64,000 nt of DNA from Aquimarina spongiae. GTDB lineage: Bacteria > Bacteroidota > Bacteroidia > Flavobacteriales > Flavobacteriaceae. The position numbers and the translations under genes were made by a program. Under the pieces are notes generated by a model. That model saw only the letters and a program-made list of their open reading frames with translations. It ran no database searches and had not been told where the DNA came from. Positions 19,596 to 27,294 of the stretch are shown piece after piece. The stretch spans positions 62,001 through 126,000 of the forward strand of contig NZ_FQYP01000009.1 of the NCBI RefSeq assembly GCF_900141785.1, written 5' to 3'. Position 1 is the stretch's first letter. Each line of letters begins with the position of its first letter.

Positions 19596-20735
19596 ATGCG
19601 TATTGATTTTTGGTCGGCATTATTACTTATAGTTATTTTTCAAGGGATTTTCCTGATTTCAGTACTATTGTTTTCACCCAAAAAACGCATCCGAAAGGAG
19701 AATACCTACCTTGTAGGCATACTTCTGGTATTGATTTGGTTTATGCTGGAGTTTTTCTCCATCCGGCAACGATTGCACATTCCATTTAGCATTTTTTATG
19801 GAACCCGATATGGATCTTGGTTTCTATTGGGGCCATTGTCGTTGTTTTATTTCAAATCAATGGTGGATCAACAATGGAAACCTGGATTAAAAGAAATACT
19901 ACATTTCTTACCCTTTCTAATCTTTGTAGCCGTTCTTCCTCTTTTTGTTGATGATATTATCAACAAAAGACAAGTCGATTATGGAATGCTTTCGGTTTTT
20001 GATCATAGAAAAAAAGTGATCAGTCCTATTCAATATGTATATGCTGTGGTGTTTATTGCTCAATTTATTCACCTAGGATTTTACCTCTTCAGAAACTTAT
20101 ACATCATTCAAAATTATAGTAGAGCATTGAGATTTGAATATGCATACATAGAGCCAGCACTTCGATGGGTGAAGCTTTTTAACAGAATACTTCTGGTCGT
20201 TGTTGTATTTTCATCATTGTTTTTATATCTCCTTTTGGTCACTGATATTTATAGAAGACATCTGGATTACATATACGTGCTCCCCACGGGAGTTTTATTC
20301 TATGTAATAGGATACTATTTGATGAACGCAGAATGGCAACCCATTCAACTTAAGAAAGAAAAGTATGCAAAAAGCACTTTGAAATTACAAGAAGTAGCAA
20401 CCTACGTTCAGCAGTTGAAAGATTTAATCGAAAACGAAAAAATCTATCTAAATAGTAAAATTCGGTTAGATGATGTAGCCAAAATGATGGATATCCCTTC
20501 TCATCATGTTTCTCAGATTATTAACGAACATTTTAATTCTACTTTTTTTGATTTGATTAATAGCTATCGGGTAGAAGAAGCTAAAAAAAGAATACAACTA
20601 CATCCTGAATATACGCTGTTGCGGATTGCATTTGATGCTGGATTTAATAATAAAACCTCTTTTGTCAACGCTTTCAAAAAGTTTGATGGGAATACGCCTT
20701 CAGCTTTCCGAAAAGCGGTGGTACATGCAAATTAA
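19596..20735 (+). CDS. Membrane AraC-family regulator
   Basis: A 379-residue protein with six or seven N-terminal transmembrane segments (about 5-235) and a C-terminal AraC/XylS helix-turn-helix domain (about 285-375), with RIAFDAGFNNKTSFVNAFKKF as the second HTH (seen in part). Such membrane-anchored AraC proteins are common in Flavobacteria. It follows the symporter by 16 bp and may regulate it or YceI downstream. Confidence 0.85.
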   Translation: MRIDFWSALLLIVIFQGIFLISVLLFSPKKRIRKENTYLVGILLVLIWFMLEFFSIRQRLHIPFSIFYGTRYGSWFLLGPLSLFYFKSMVDQQWKPGLKEILHFLPFLIFVAVLPLFVDDIINKRQVDYGMLSVFDHRKKVISPIQYVYAVVFIAQFIHLGFYLFRNLYIIQNYSRALRFEYAYIEPALRWVKLFNRILLVVVVFSSLFLYLLLVTDIYRRHLDYIYVLPTGVLFYVIGYYLMNAEWQPIQLKKEKYAKSTLKLQEVATYVQQLKDLIENEKIYLNSKIRLDDVAKMMDIPSHHVSQIINEHFNSTFFDLINSYRVEEAKKRIQLHPEYTLLRIAFDAGFNNKTSFVNAFKKFDGNTPSAFRKAVVHAN

Positions 20736-20819
20736 TTATAAAGTTTGGCAATACTTATAAAGATTGTCGCCTGGGATACCAGATAGTTTTATCATTGAGG
20801 TATAATCAAAAAACACCTT

Positions 20820-21416
20820 ATGATGAAAACAAAAATCTTGCTACCGTTACTATTATTTTTCTCATTTCTCAATCTCGGATTTTACTCAGTAAATGATCAA
20901 TACCTATTGGATGTTGGGCATACCTATATTGGTTTTGACGTAGAACGTTTTCTGGTAGGTGAAGTCACGGGTAGGTTTAATGAATTTGCTGGCGACATCT
21001 CATTGCAAAATGAAAATATAGAGAGTTTGCAAGCAAATATTAAGATTAAAACCAATAGTTTGGATACTAATAATGAAATAAGAGACGGACATCTTAAAGG
21101 AAAAATGTGGTTGGATACGGCGTCATACCCGGAAATTAACTTTGTGTCTACAGCAGTGACCAAAAACCAGGAGAATCAATATGTCATGGAAGGGGATTTA
21201 ACCATTCGGGGAATCACAAAACGCATTCAGTTTCCGATAACTGTTTCCGGTCCATTTAAAGATCCTACAAAGAAAATAGCTATAGGTATTAAAGCCGATT
21301 TGGTCATTGATCGATTCGATTTCGGGATAATGTTCAATAAAAAGATGGATAATGGGTCCTTTTTTATAGGGAATGAGGTTAAAATCAAGATCAGAACATT
21401 GGCGTATAAAAAGTGA
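20820..21416 (+). CDS. YceI family periplasmic protein
   Basis: A 198-residue YceI-like lipocalin-fold protein with an N-terminal signal segment (about 1-22). Typical strands are VGHTYIGFDVERF, the conserved FNEFAGDI and GDLTIRGITKRIQFP. YceI proteins bind isoprenoid or other amphiphilic chains in the periplasm. The gene ends inside a 15-bp bidirectional terminator shared with the convergent gene. Confidence 0.87.
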   Translation: MMKTKILLPLLLFFSFLNLGFYSVNDQYLLDVGHTYIGFDVERFLVGEVTGRFNEFAGDISLQNENIESLQANIKIKTNSLDTNNEIRDGHLKGKMWLDTASYPEINFVSTAVTKNQENQYVMEGDLTIRGITKRIQFPITVSGPFKDPTKKIAIGIKADLVIDRFDFGIMFNKKMDNGSFFIGNEVKIKIRTLAYKK

Positions 21417-21438
21417 GTTTCAGAACTCACTTTTTATA
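21405..21438. terminator. Bidirectional terminator
   Basis: A 15-bp perfect stem (21405-21419 with 21424-21438) with loop TCAG. It overlaps the stop codons of both convergent genes, and T-rich tails occur on both strands. Confidence 0.88.
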
Positions 21439-21850
21439 CTTTTTCTTTACTGTAATATTCTGATCCGGTTACAAAGGAATCTTTGATTTCCAGAAAGTGA
21501 TACCCTATCCAAATCCCAAGAATAAGACCACAACCGCCAACAACGGTATACCAAATAGGGTCGTTAGTATTACCAAAGAAAATTAAGAATACTGTTTCCA
21601 TTATGATGAGGTTGCTAATCATCCAGGGAATGATAAACGTGTAGGTTTTGCCTAGTATTCTGCTTACATGACCGGCTGCAATAGCTGCTAGAAAAGTAAA
21701 AAAACCACTAAAGATCACAATCGATGTGCTGGCATTGGTATAGTGTGCACCATTGAATAGTATTTCTTGTACAAAAGAGGTAAACATTGCAAGGGCGATT
21801 GTGCCCCAAATAATACCCAGGACACAAAATAGGGTAGCTTTTATATTCAT
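21434..21850 (-). CDS. Four-helix membrane protein, unknown
   Basis: A 138-residue inner-membrane protein with four predicted transmembrane helices. I start it at ATG 21848-21850 (MNIKATLF), directly after the ankyrin gene stop; a longer frame up to 21985 only reads the other gene out of frame. I recognise no family. The end overlaps the bidirectional terminator. It is co-transcribed with the ankyrin protein, 1 bp apart. Confidence 0.72.
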   Translation of the reverse strand: MNIKATLFCVLGIIWGTIALAMFTSFVQEILFNGAHYTNASTSIVIFSGFFTFLAAIAAGHVSRILGKTYTFIIPWMISNLIIMETVFLIFFGNTNDPIWYTVVGGCGLILGIWIGYHFLEIKDSFVTGSEYYSKEKV

Positions 21851-21851
21851 A

Positions 21852-22358
21852 TTAGTAAAGTTGAATTTTGGTTTCTGTGGCTCCAAGTGAGATGAGGTAA
21901 TCCTTAACTTCTTTGGCTTCATCTCCACCACGTTCTGCATGATGTAGTAGGGTAAATCCATGCGGACCTTTGGCATGAAGTGCATTTGGGAAAAAGCTTA
22001 GCGTAGGTTTTATAATATCGATCCTGCCAAAAAGAGCTGCCGTAAAAATATTGGCTTGAGCGCCTTTATCGATAAGAAATGTTGCTAATTCTTTATACCC
22101 GACATGACTAGCAGCTCCCAAGGCAGTTTCAAAATCACCATTTTTCCAGTCATGAGCAGCATTGAGAAGTGTTGGATATTCTTCAAGAAGTTCCTTAACC
22201 TTATCAAATTTGCCATGGCCAGCGCCCACAAATTCGGCGACTATTTTTTTGTCTAATTGTGTTTTTTCTGAAAAAGGTTGCGAAAAAACTGATGTAACAG
22301 GAAACATAAGAGTACCCGCAGAGCCAATTCCGGTTTTTATGAATTGTGATCTATTCAT
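21852..22358 (-). CDS. Secreted ankyrin-repeat protein
   Basis: A 168-residue protein with a signal-like N-terminus (about 1-28) and about three ankyrin repeats; ALGAASHVGYKELATFLIDKGA (seen in part) is the clearest. Ankyrin repeats bind proteins. It may be periplasmic, pairing with the membrane protein encoded immediately downstream. No enzymatic function is suggested. Confidence 0.78.
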   Translation of the reverse strand: MNRSQFIKTGIGSAGTLMFPVTSVFSQPFSEKTQLDKKIVAEFVGAGHGKFDKVKELLEEYPTLLNAAHDWKNGDFETALGAASHVGYKELATFLIDKGAQANIFTAALFGRIDIIKPTLSFFPNALHAKGPHGFTLLHHAERGGDEAKEVKDYLISLGATETKIQLY

Positions 22359-22589
22359 GATGTTCGTTTTTTGATTGATGATTGATACTCCTTTACGGGA
22401 GCTATATGAAAGTACTTCAGAATAAGTTACATTGAATGAATTTTATACAAGTTTCACAAAGAATTCTGCATACCTTTATGTTCTTTATGCCAACTGCCTA
22501 AATAAGGTGTTTGCATAAATTCAACCGATGTAGGCATAAAAATTTCAGAAGTTGAAAAGATATCCCATAGTTTTGAAGGTCATCAGTAT

Positions 22590-23636
22590 ATGCAGTTAAG
22601 GATAAAACATATTACCTATCATATTTTGTTCTGGGTGGTGGTAACCGCATCTTTTACCATCTCAGAATGGGGATATATGCATTCGTTTAAAGGAGCATTG
22701 ATCTATGAACTTTTGGTGCTGCCATCCAGGTTCATTGCAGTCTACATCAATTGGTTTATTCTGATTCCGATGTTTTTGTATAAGAATAAATTATTGCCCT
22801 ATTTTACCATTCTGATCTTGTTGTTGTTGGTTATTGCGGTGGGTCATCGGTATTTTGTATTGTATTGGGGGTTTCCTAAGTTTTTCCCACAATGGTTAGT
22901 AGGTCAGAAAATAGAGCCTTTGGCGTTTTCCAAAATAATTCAGGTGGTGCTTATCATTATCTCACCAGTGGCATTTACTACGGGGTTTAAGCTTTTTATG
23001 GATTGGTATAAGCAACGACGAGAAACCGAAGTGCTCAAACAAGAAAAGACCAATGCCGAATTAAAGTTTTTACGATCACAGACTAACCCTCACTTTTTGT
23101 TCAATACCTTGAATAGTATTTATGGTTTGGCTCTCGAGAAATCTGAAAAAACACCAAGCCTGATTCTTAAGTTATCGGATATTTTGAGCTATACCTTGTA
23201 TGAGTCCAATACCAAACTGGTTTTGCTGACCAAAGAATTAAAACTGATCGAGAATATTATTGCGCTTGAAAAAGAGCGATACGAAAAAAGGGTAGTGATC
23301 GATTTTGAAGTGAGTGGCGAAACTGAAGGAATTAAAATTCCACCGCTAATTCTTGTGCCTTTTATAGAGAATGCGTTTAAGCATGGCCTTAAAAACGAAG
23401 TAAAAAAAGGATGGATCAAGGTGAATATTGAGGTTCACAACAATGAGTTGTCTTTTAAAGCTGAAAATAGCATTTCTACTCAAGAAGAAGAGAATGCCTG
23501 TGGAGGGCTGGGGCTTCAAAATATTTGTCGCCGATTGGATTTATTATATGGAGAGAACAAAAAGTTGACCATTGACAAAACCAATGATGCTTTTCGTGTA
23601 GATTTAACCATAAAACTACAGCAAGATGAAGCTTAA
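22590..23636 (+). CDS. LytS-type sensor histidine kinase
   Basis: A 348-residue histidine kinase of the His_kinase (LytS/YehU) family. Four transmembrane helices fill about 10-135, and a short coiled coil precedes the phosphoacceptor motif TNPHFLFN with His168. The C-terminal ATPase has NAFKHG and GLGLQNI. It overlaps the response regulator gene by 11 bp, so the pair is co-expressed. The signal is unknown. Confidence 0.88.
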   Translation: MQLRIKHITYHILFWVVVTASFTISEWGYMHSFKGALIYELLVLPSRFIAVYINWFILIPMFLYKNKLLPYFTILILLLLVIAVGHRYFVLYWGFPKFFPQWLVGQKIEPLAFSKIIQVVLIIISPVAFTTGFKLFMDWYKQRRETEVLKQEKTNAELKFLRSQTNPHFLFNTLNSIYGLALEKSEKTPSLILKLSDILSYTLYESNTKLVLLTKELKLIENIIALEKERYEKRVVIDFEVSGETEGIKIPPLILVPFIENAFKHGLKNEVKKGWIKVNIEVHNNELSFKAENSISTQEEENACGGLGLQNICRRLDLLYGENKKLTIDKTNDAFRVDLTIKLQQDEA

Positions 23637-24330
23637 GTGTGTTATCGTAGATGATGAACCCATTGCACAAAATATTGTAAAGGGGTTTGTGGAAGATGTT
23701 CCTGATCTCGAGGTTTTTGCCATTTGCGACAATGCCATGGATGCCCTTAAAATCTTGCAACAGCACACGATCGACATCTTGTTTCTGGATATAGAAATGC
23801 CCAAGATAAGTGGTTTAAGCTTTTTAAAAACCTTAAATCATCCTCCTGCAACCATTATTACTACCGCCTATCGAGAGTTTGCTCTAGAAGGATATGAGCT
23901 CGATGTTGCAGATTATTTACTAAAACCATTTTCTTTTGAGCGATTCCTAAAGGCAGTAAATAAGGTAACTCGATCGGTAGAGACACCAGTAGTGGAAGCT
24001 ACAGCTTGTAAAAAGACCTATGAGTATTTTAAGGTAGACCGGAAAAACATCCGAATAGACTATGATGATATTATTTATATCGAAGGGTTAAGTAACTATG
24101 TGAAAATTCATCTCAAAGACAAACATTTTGTGGTTTATCACAAACTCATAGATTTACAAAAACTGTTGCCAAAAGAGGATTTTGTACGGATTCACAAATC
24201 ATATATTGTTGCATTTGATAAGATCAAAGCATACGGTACTGATTATGTAGATGTGCTTGACACGCAGCTCTCTATTGGAAATACGTATAAAGAAAACTTT
24301 ATGAGAATGTTGTCTCAAAGACACTCCTGA
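23626..24330 (+). CDS. LytTR response regulator
   Basis: A 234-residue response regulator with a receiver domain (phosphoacceptor Asp55 in LFLDIEMP, Lys in DYLLKPF) and a C-terminal LytTR DNA-binding domain (about 135-232; IIYIEGLSNYVKIH). It pairs with the overlapping LytS-type kinase. The target genes are unknown. Confidence 0.9.
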   Translation: MKLKCVIVDDEPIAQNIVKGFVEDVPDLEVFAICDNAMDALKILQQHTIDILFLDIEMPKISGLSFLKTLNHPPATIITTAYREFALEGYELDVADYLLKPFSFERFLKAVNKVTRSVETPVVEATACKKTYEYFKVDRKNIRIDYDDIIYIEGLSNYVKIHLKDKHFVVYHKLIDLQKLLPKEDFVRIHKSYIVAFDKIKAYGTDYVDVLDTQLSIGNTYKENFMRMLSQRHS

Positions 24331-24333
24331 GAT

Positions 24334-25728
24334 TTAATGTTTTCTATGGATTGCCCAATCCTCAAAATCGATATAACCTAAAACATCTTCTGGAATCGGG
24401 TTAAGAATTAGCTCTTCTTTTAGTGTAATAAATGCCTTTCTTTTTTCTTGTGACGTGCATTCTACTGTTTTTGATAAAAATTTCAGTAGAATCTTTTGGT
24501 AAGAAACTATGTTTTCTTGCTTTTTAAGATGTTTTTTGAAATTGTCGATTAAATACCGTAAGGTGAATCCGTTGCCGAGTTCATAATGTACCAAAAGATT
24601 CAGCCAATGTGTATAGGTGATCAAATCTTTTCGATCTTTTTTGGTTTGACGATTTAGAATGGCATTGATCCAATGCAGGGATGTTTTGTAGTCGTTTTTG
24701 GTAAAATAAATAGCAGCAAATTGATAACTAAATGAAAGTCTGTAATTATTGGGAATAAGGGTAGCGTGTTGCGTCATAAATTCCTGTATTTCTTGAATAA
24801 CTTCATGAGTAGTGTGTAGTTCTTTTAGGTTTCGATGAATTTCTAATTCTATGTTGTATAGTCGTAACTTTTCTTTGATTAATGACGCAGAAGTAGTGGT
24901 GACTTGGGATGCTTTTTGTTTGATTAACAAGATGCGTACAAAGGCTTTTTTATATTCCTTTCTGAATACTAAAAAACCGAGTAAATTATTACAAACTGAA
25001 AAATACATTGGGAAAAACTCATGAAGCATTTCTGGATATTGTTCCCATTCTTTTATTAGATCTTCTAAAGTACGTCTCGCTTTTTCTGGATCTTTGGATA
25101 GTAGGAGTTTCCTGTATTTATGAAGGGTTTTGAGCGTTTTATTCTGTAGAGAACCACTTTTTTTGTGTGAAAGGGAAAATTGAGTAGGGTCAATATTGGC
25201 GAGCAAGAGATCAATATATTCGTTGGTAGATTTTAAGGTTGTTTTTTGTTCTAGTATAATAGTACGAAGTGTTTCGAAATCCTGGGGATTAAGTGCCTGG
25301 TATACCTTTCTTTTCCAATCCTGGATATGAAACAATAAGGTGTCTTGCTGAAAACTTTTGGCTTTTTTTTCTGCTCGTTTCAGTTCGCTGTCGCAAATAG
25401 TGTATTGTCCTTTGTGAAATAAAATTTCCACGTTGCGAAGAATATCCAAAAGCTCTGTGTTTTTTGAAATTTTAGCATGGTAATTCCGTAGCGATTGTAA
25501 AATACGATGTTTCAAATAGTTTTTTATAGTGGTAAGTTGATTGACAAAAGCTTTGTCCTTAAAAATGGTTTTTATTTCTTGTTCGTCGTATTCTTTTTGT
25601 GCTTCTATGGCGTCAAACAAAACCAAATATTCTGCAGAGTCACTTCCTTGAGCGCTGAGCTTAAAATAACGCTTTTCACTCTTAGATAAGGATTGTATGA
25701 GATGGAATAATTCTTCGCTTTTCTTCAT
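24334..25728 (-). CDS. Bacteroidota helical-repeat protein, unknown
   Basis: A 464-residue, Lys- and Leu-rich, almost all-helical protein with no signal peptide. The N-terminus LIQSLSKSEKRYFKLSAQ resembles a family of uncharacterised TPR-like proteins frequent in Flavobacteria. A TPR or HEAT-like scaffold seems likely; no catalytic motif is visible. It is convergent with the LytTR gene (3 bp gap). Confidence 0.65.
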   Translation of the reverse strand: MKKSEELFHLIQSLSKSEKRYFKLSAQGSDSAEYLVLFDAIEAQKEYDEQEIKTIFKDKAFVNQLTTIKNYLKHRILQSLRNYHAKISKNTELLDILRNVEILFHKGQYTICDSELKRAEKKAKSFQQDTLLFHIQDWKRKVYQALNPQDFETLRTIILEQKTTLKSTNEYIDLLLANIDPTQFSLSHKKSGSLQNKTLKTLHKYRKLLLSKDPEKARRTLEDLIKEWEQYPEMLHEFFPMYFSVCNNLLGFLVFRKEYKKAFVRILLIKQKASQVTTTSASLIKEKLRLYNIELEIHRNLKELHTTHEVIQEIQEFMTQHATLIPNNYRLSFSYQFAAIYFTKNDYKTSLHWINAILNRQTKKDRKDLITYTHWLNLLVHYELGNGFTLRYLIDNFKKHLKKQENIVSYQKILLKFLSKTVECTSQEKRKAFITLKEELILNPIPEDVLGYIDFEDWAIHRKH

Positions 25729-25782
25729 TTTAGAAACCTATGTTTTTTCAAAAATATAATTTTTTTGAAACTTGTTATCCAA

Positions 25783-25790
25783 TATCTTTG
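25783..25790 (+). promoter_or_regulatory. -7 element of the VOC gene
   Basis: TATCTTTG fits TAnnTTTG exactly, 31 bp before the ATG at 25821. Confidence 0.45.
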
Positions 25791-25820
25791 AGTAGTTATT
25801 AATCAAAAATCAACAATACT

Positions 25821-26183
25821 ATGTCTAGTGCAATTAGCTGGTTTGAAATACCAAGCACCAATTTTGAAAGAGCAGTAAAGTTTTATAACGAACTTCTTAA
25901 TGTAGAGTTACAACCCTTTGAAACTGAATTTAAAATGGCCTTTTTTCCATATAAAGATGGAGGAGTAGGAGGTTGTGTTACTCACGGTAACGGCAACAAA
26001 CCATCTCAAGAAGGAACCTTTGCTTATCTTAATGGAGGAGAAGATCTATCGGTACCTTTAGCTAGAGTAGAAAAAGCCGGGGGTAAGGTCTTGATGCCAA
26101 AAACATCTCTAGGGGAGAATGGTTTTATGGCTATATTTCTGGATACGGAAGGAAATCGAGTAGCTTTTCATTCAATGAAATAA
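25821..26183 (+). CDS. VOC family protein (glyoxalase/dioxygenase fold)
   Basis: A 120-residue vicinal-oxygen-chelate protein. It starts ISWFEIPSTNFERAVKFYNELL and ends FLDTEGNRVAFHS, the typical two beta-alpha-beta units. One is a small-molecule binding or lyase domain; the substrate is unknown. It is followed by a DUF2461 and a TfoX-like gene that may form a loose operon. Confidence 0.83.
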   Translation: MSSAISWFEIPSTNFERAVKFYNELLNVELQPFETEFKMAFFPYKDGGVGGCVTHGNGNKPSQEGTFAYLNGGEDLSVPLARVEKAGGKVLMPKTSLGENGFMAIFLDTEGNRVAFHSMK

Positions 26184-26252
26184 TAAAGTTATTAGGTCTA
26201 CCGATCTTTAGGTTCAAGGGTCGGTAGTGCTTTAGTAGGTAAACCGTATATT

Positions 26253-26918
26253 ATGCAGTGTTTAACAGAAGATTTTATAAGCTTTTTCAAGGAGTTGGCG
26301 GCCAACAATCATAAAGAGTGGTTTCATGAAAATAAAAAGAGATACGAATCAAGTGTCAAAAAGCCATTTACTGTGTTTGTTGGTAAAATGATCGAAGAAA
26401 TACAAAAAGTGGATGCAAATCTTATGATTGAACCCAAAGATTGTATCCTTAGAATTAATAGAGATATTCGATTCTCTAAGGACAAAACACCATATAATTT
26501 ACATTATACCGCGTTTATTTCCAGAGGAGGCAAGAAGGACAAAAGTATTCCTGGTTTTTTTGTTCGGTTCTCGCCAGAAATGGTTGGCATTATGGGAGGA
26601 TGTTTTGGTCCGGATAAGGAGCAGCTTCTTAAGATTAGAACAAAAATCAAGGAGGATCCAAAAACGTTCCGTAAGCTTATCGAAGAGCAACAATTTATAG
26701 AACACTTTGGAGAGCTAAAAGGTGAGGCAATGAAGCGTATTCCTAAAGAATGGCAACAAGCGATAGAGAAGGAACCGTATATTGCGAATAAACAGTTTTA
26801 TTTTGTGACCGAAAAACCATCGGATTTGATCCTGAGTGAGCAGTTGATTGAAGAGTTGATTGGATATTGGAAAATCATGCAACCGCTAAATGACTATTTA
26901 ACCAAAGCAATACAATAA
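26253..26918 (+). CDS. DUF2461 family protein
   Basis: A 221-residue protein of the DUF2461 (TIGR02453) family. The region FFKELAANNHKEWFHENKKRYE and RINRDIRFSKDKTPYN are both diagnostic. The function is unknown and it has no signal peptide. Its stop is 2 bp from the start of the TfoX-like gene, so they are co-transcribed. Confidence 0.85.
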   Translation: MQCLTEDFISFFKELAANNHKEWFHENKKRYESSVKKPFTVFVGKMIEEIQKVDANLMIEPKDCILRINRDIRFSKDKTPYNLHYTAFISRGGKKDKSIPGFFVRFSPEMVGIMGGCFGPDKEQLLKIRTKIKEDPKTFRKLIEEQQFIEHFGELKGEAMKRIPKEWQQAIEKEPYIANKQFYFVTEKPSDLILSEQLIEELIGYWKIMQPLNDYLTKAIQ

Positions 26919-26920
26919 TT

Positions 26921-27289
26921 ATGGCATACAACGAATTTTTGGCTGACCGAATTCGTCAGATATTTAGGGAAGAACGTATTGGTTTCTTCGAGAAAAAAAT
27001 GATGGGCGGTTTATGTTTTATGGTGGATGATAAGATGTGTTGCGGGATACATTTTGATAAAAAGAAGGAAATGGATTTGCTAATGGCCAGGATCGGACCC
27101 GATGCCATGAACGAAGCCATGCAAAAAGAAGGGTGTCTTCCTATGGATTTTACGGGTAGGCCCATGAAGGGTTTTGTCTTTGTCTCTCCAGATGGTTTTG
27201 ATCTGGATGACGACCTTGAGTATTGGGTACAATTATGTCTTGCCTTCAACCCCTTGGCAAAGAGTAGCAAAAGCAAAAGGAAATCATAA
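26921..27289 (+). CDS. TfoX/Sxy N-terminal domain protein
   Basis: A 122-residue stand-alone TfoX N-terminal domain. IGFFEKKMMGGLCFMVDDKMCCG (in part) is the family core. In gammaproteobacteria TfoX/Sxy activates competence, but stand-alone domains in Bacteroidota have no assigned role. The gene ends convergently 5 bp before the large repeat protein gene. Confidence 0.82.
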   Translation: MAYNEFLADRIRQIFREERIGFFEKKMMGGLCFMVDDKMCCGIHFDKKKEMDLLMARIGPDAMNEAMQKEGCLPMDFTGRPMKGFVFVSPDGFDLDDDLEYWVQLCLAFNPLAKSSKSKRKS

Positions 27290-27294
27290 ATCTT

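Noticed and set aside
21850..21985. N-terminal extension of the membrane protein frame
   Set aside because: It overlaps the ankyrin gene in another frame; the ATG at 21848-21850 follows the ankyrin stop.
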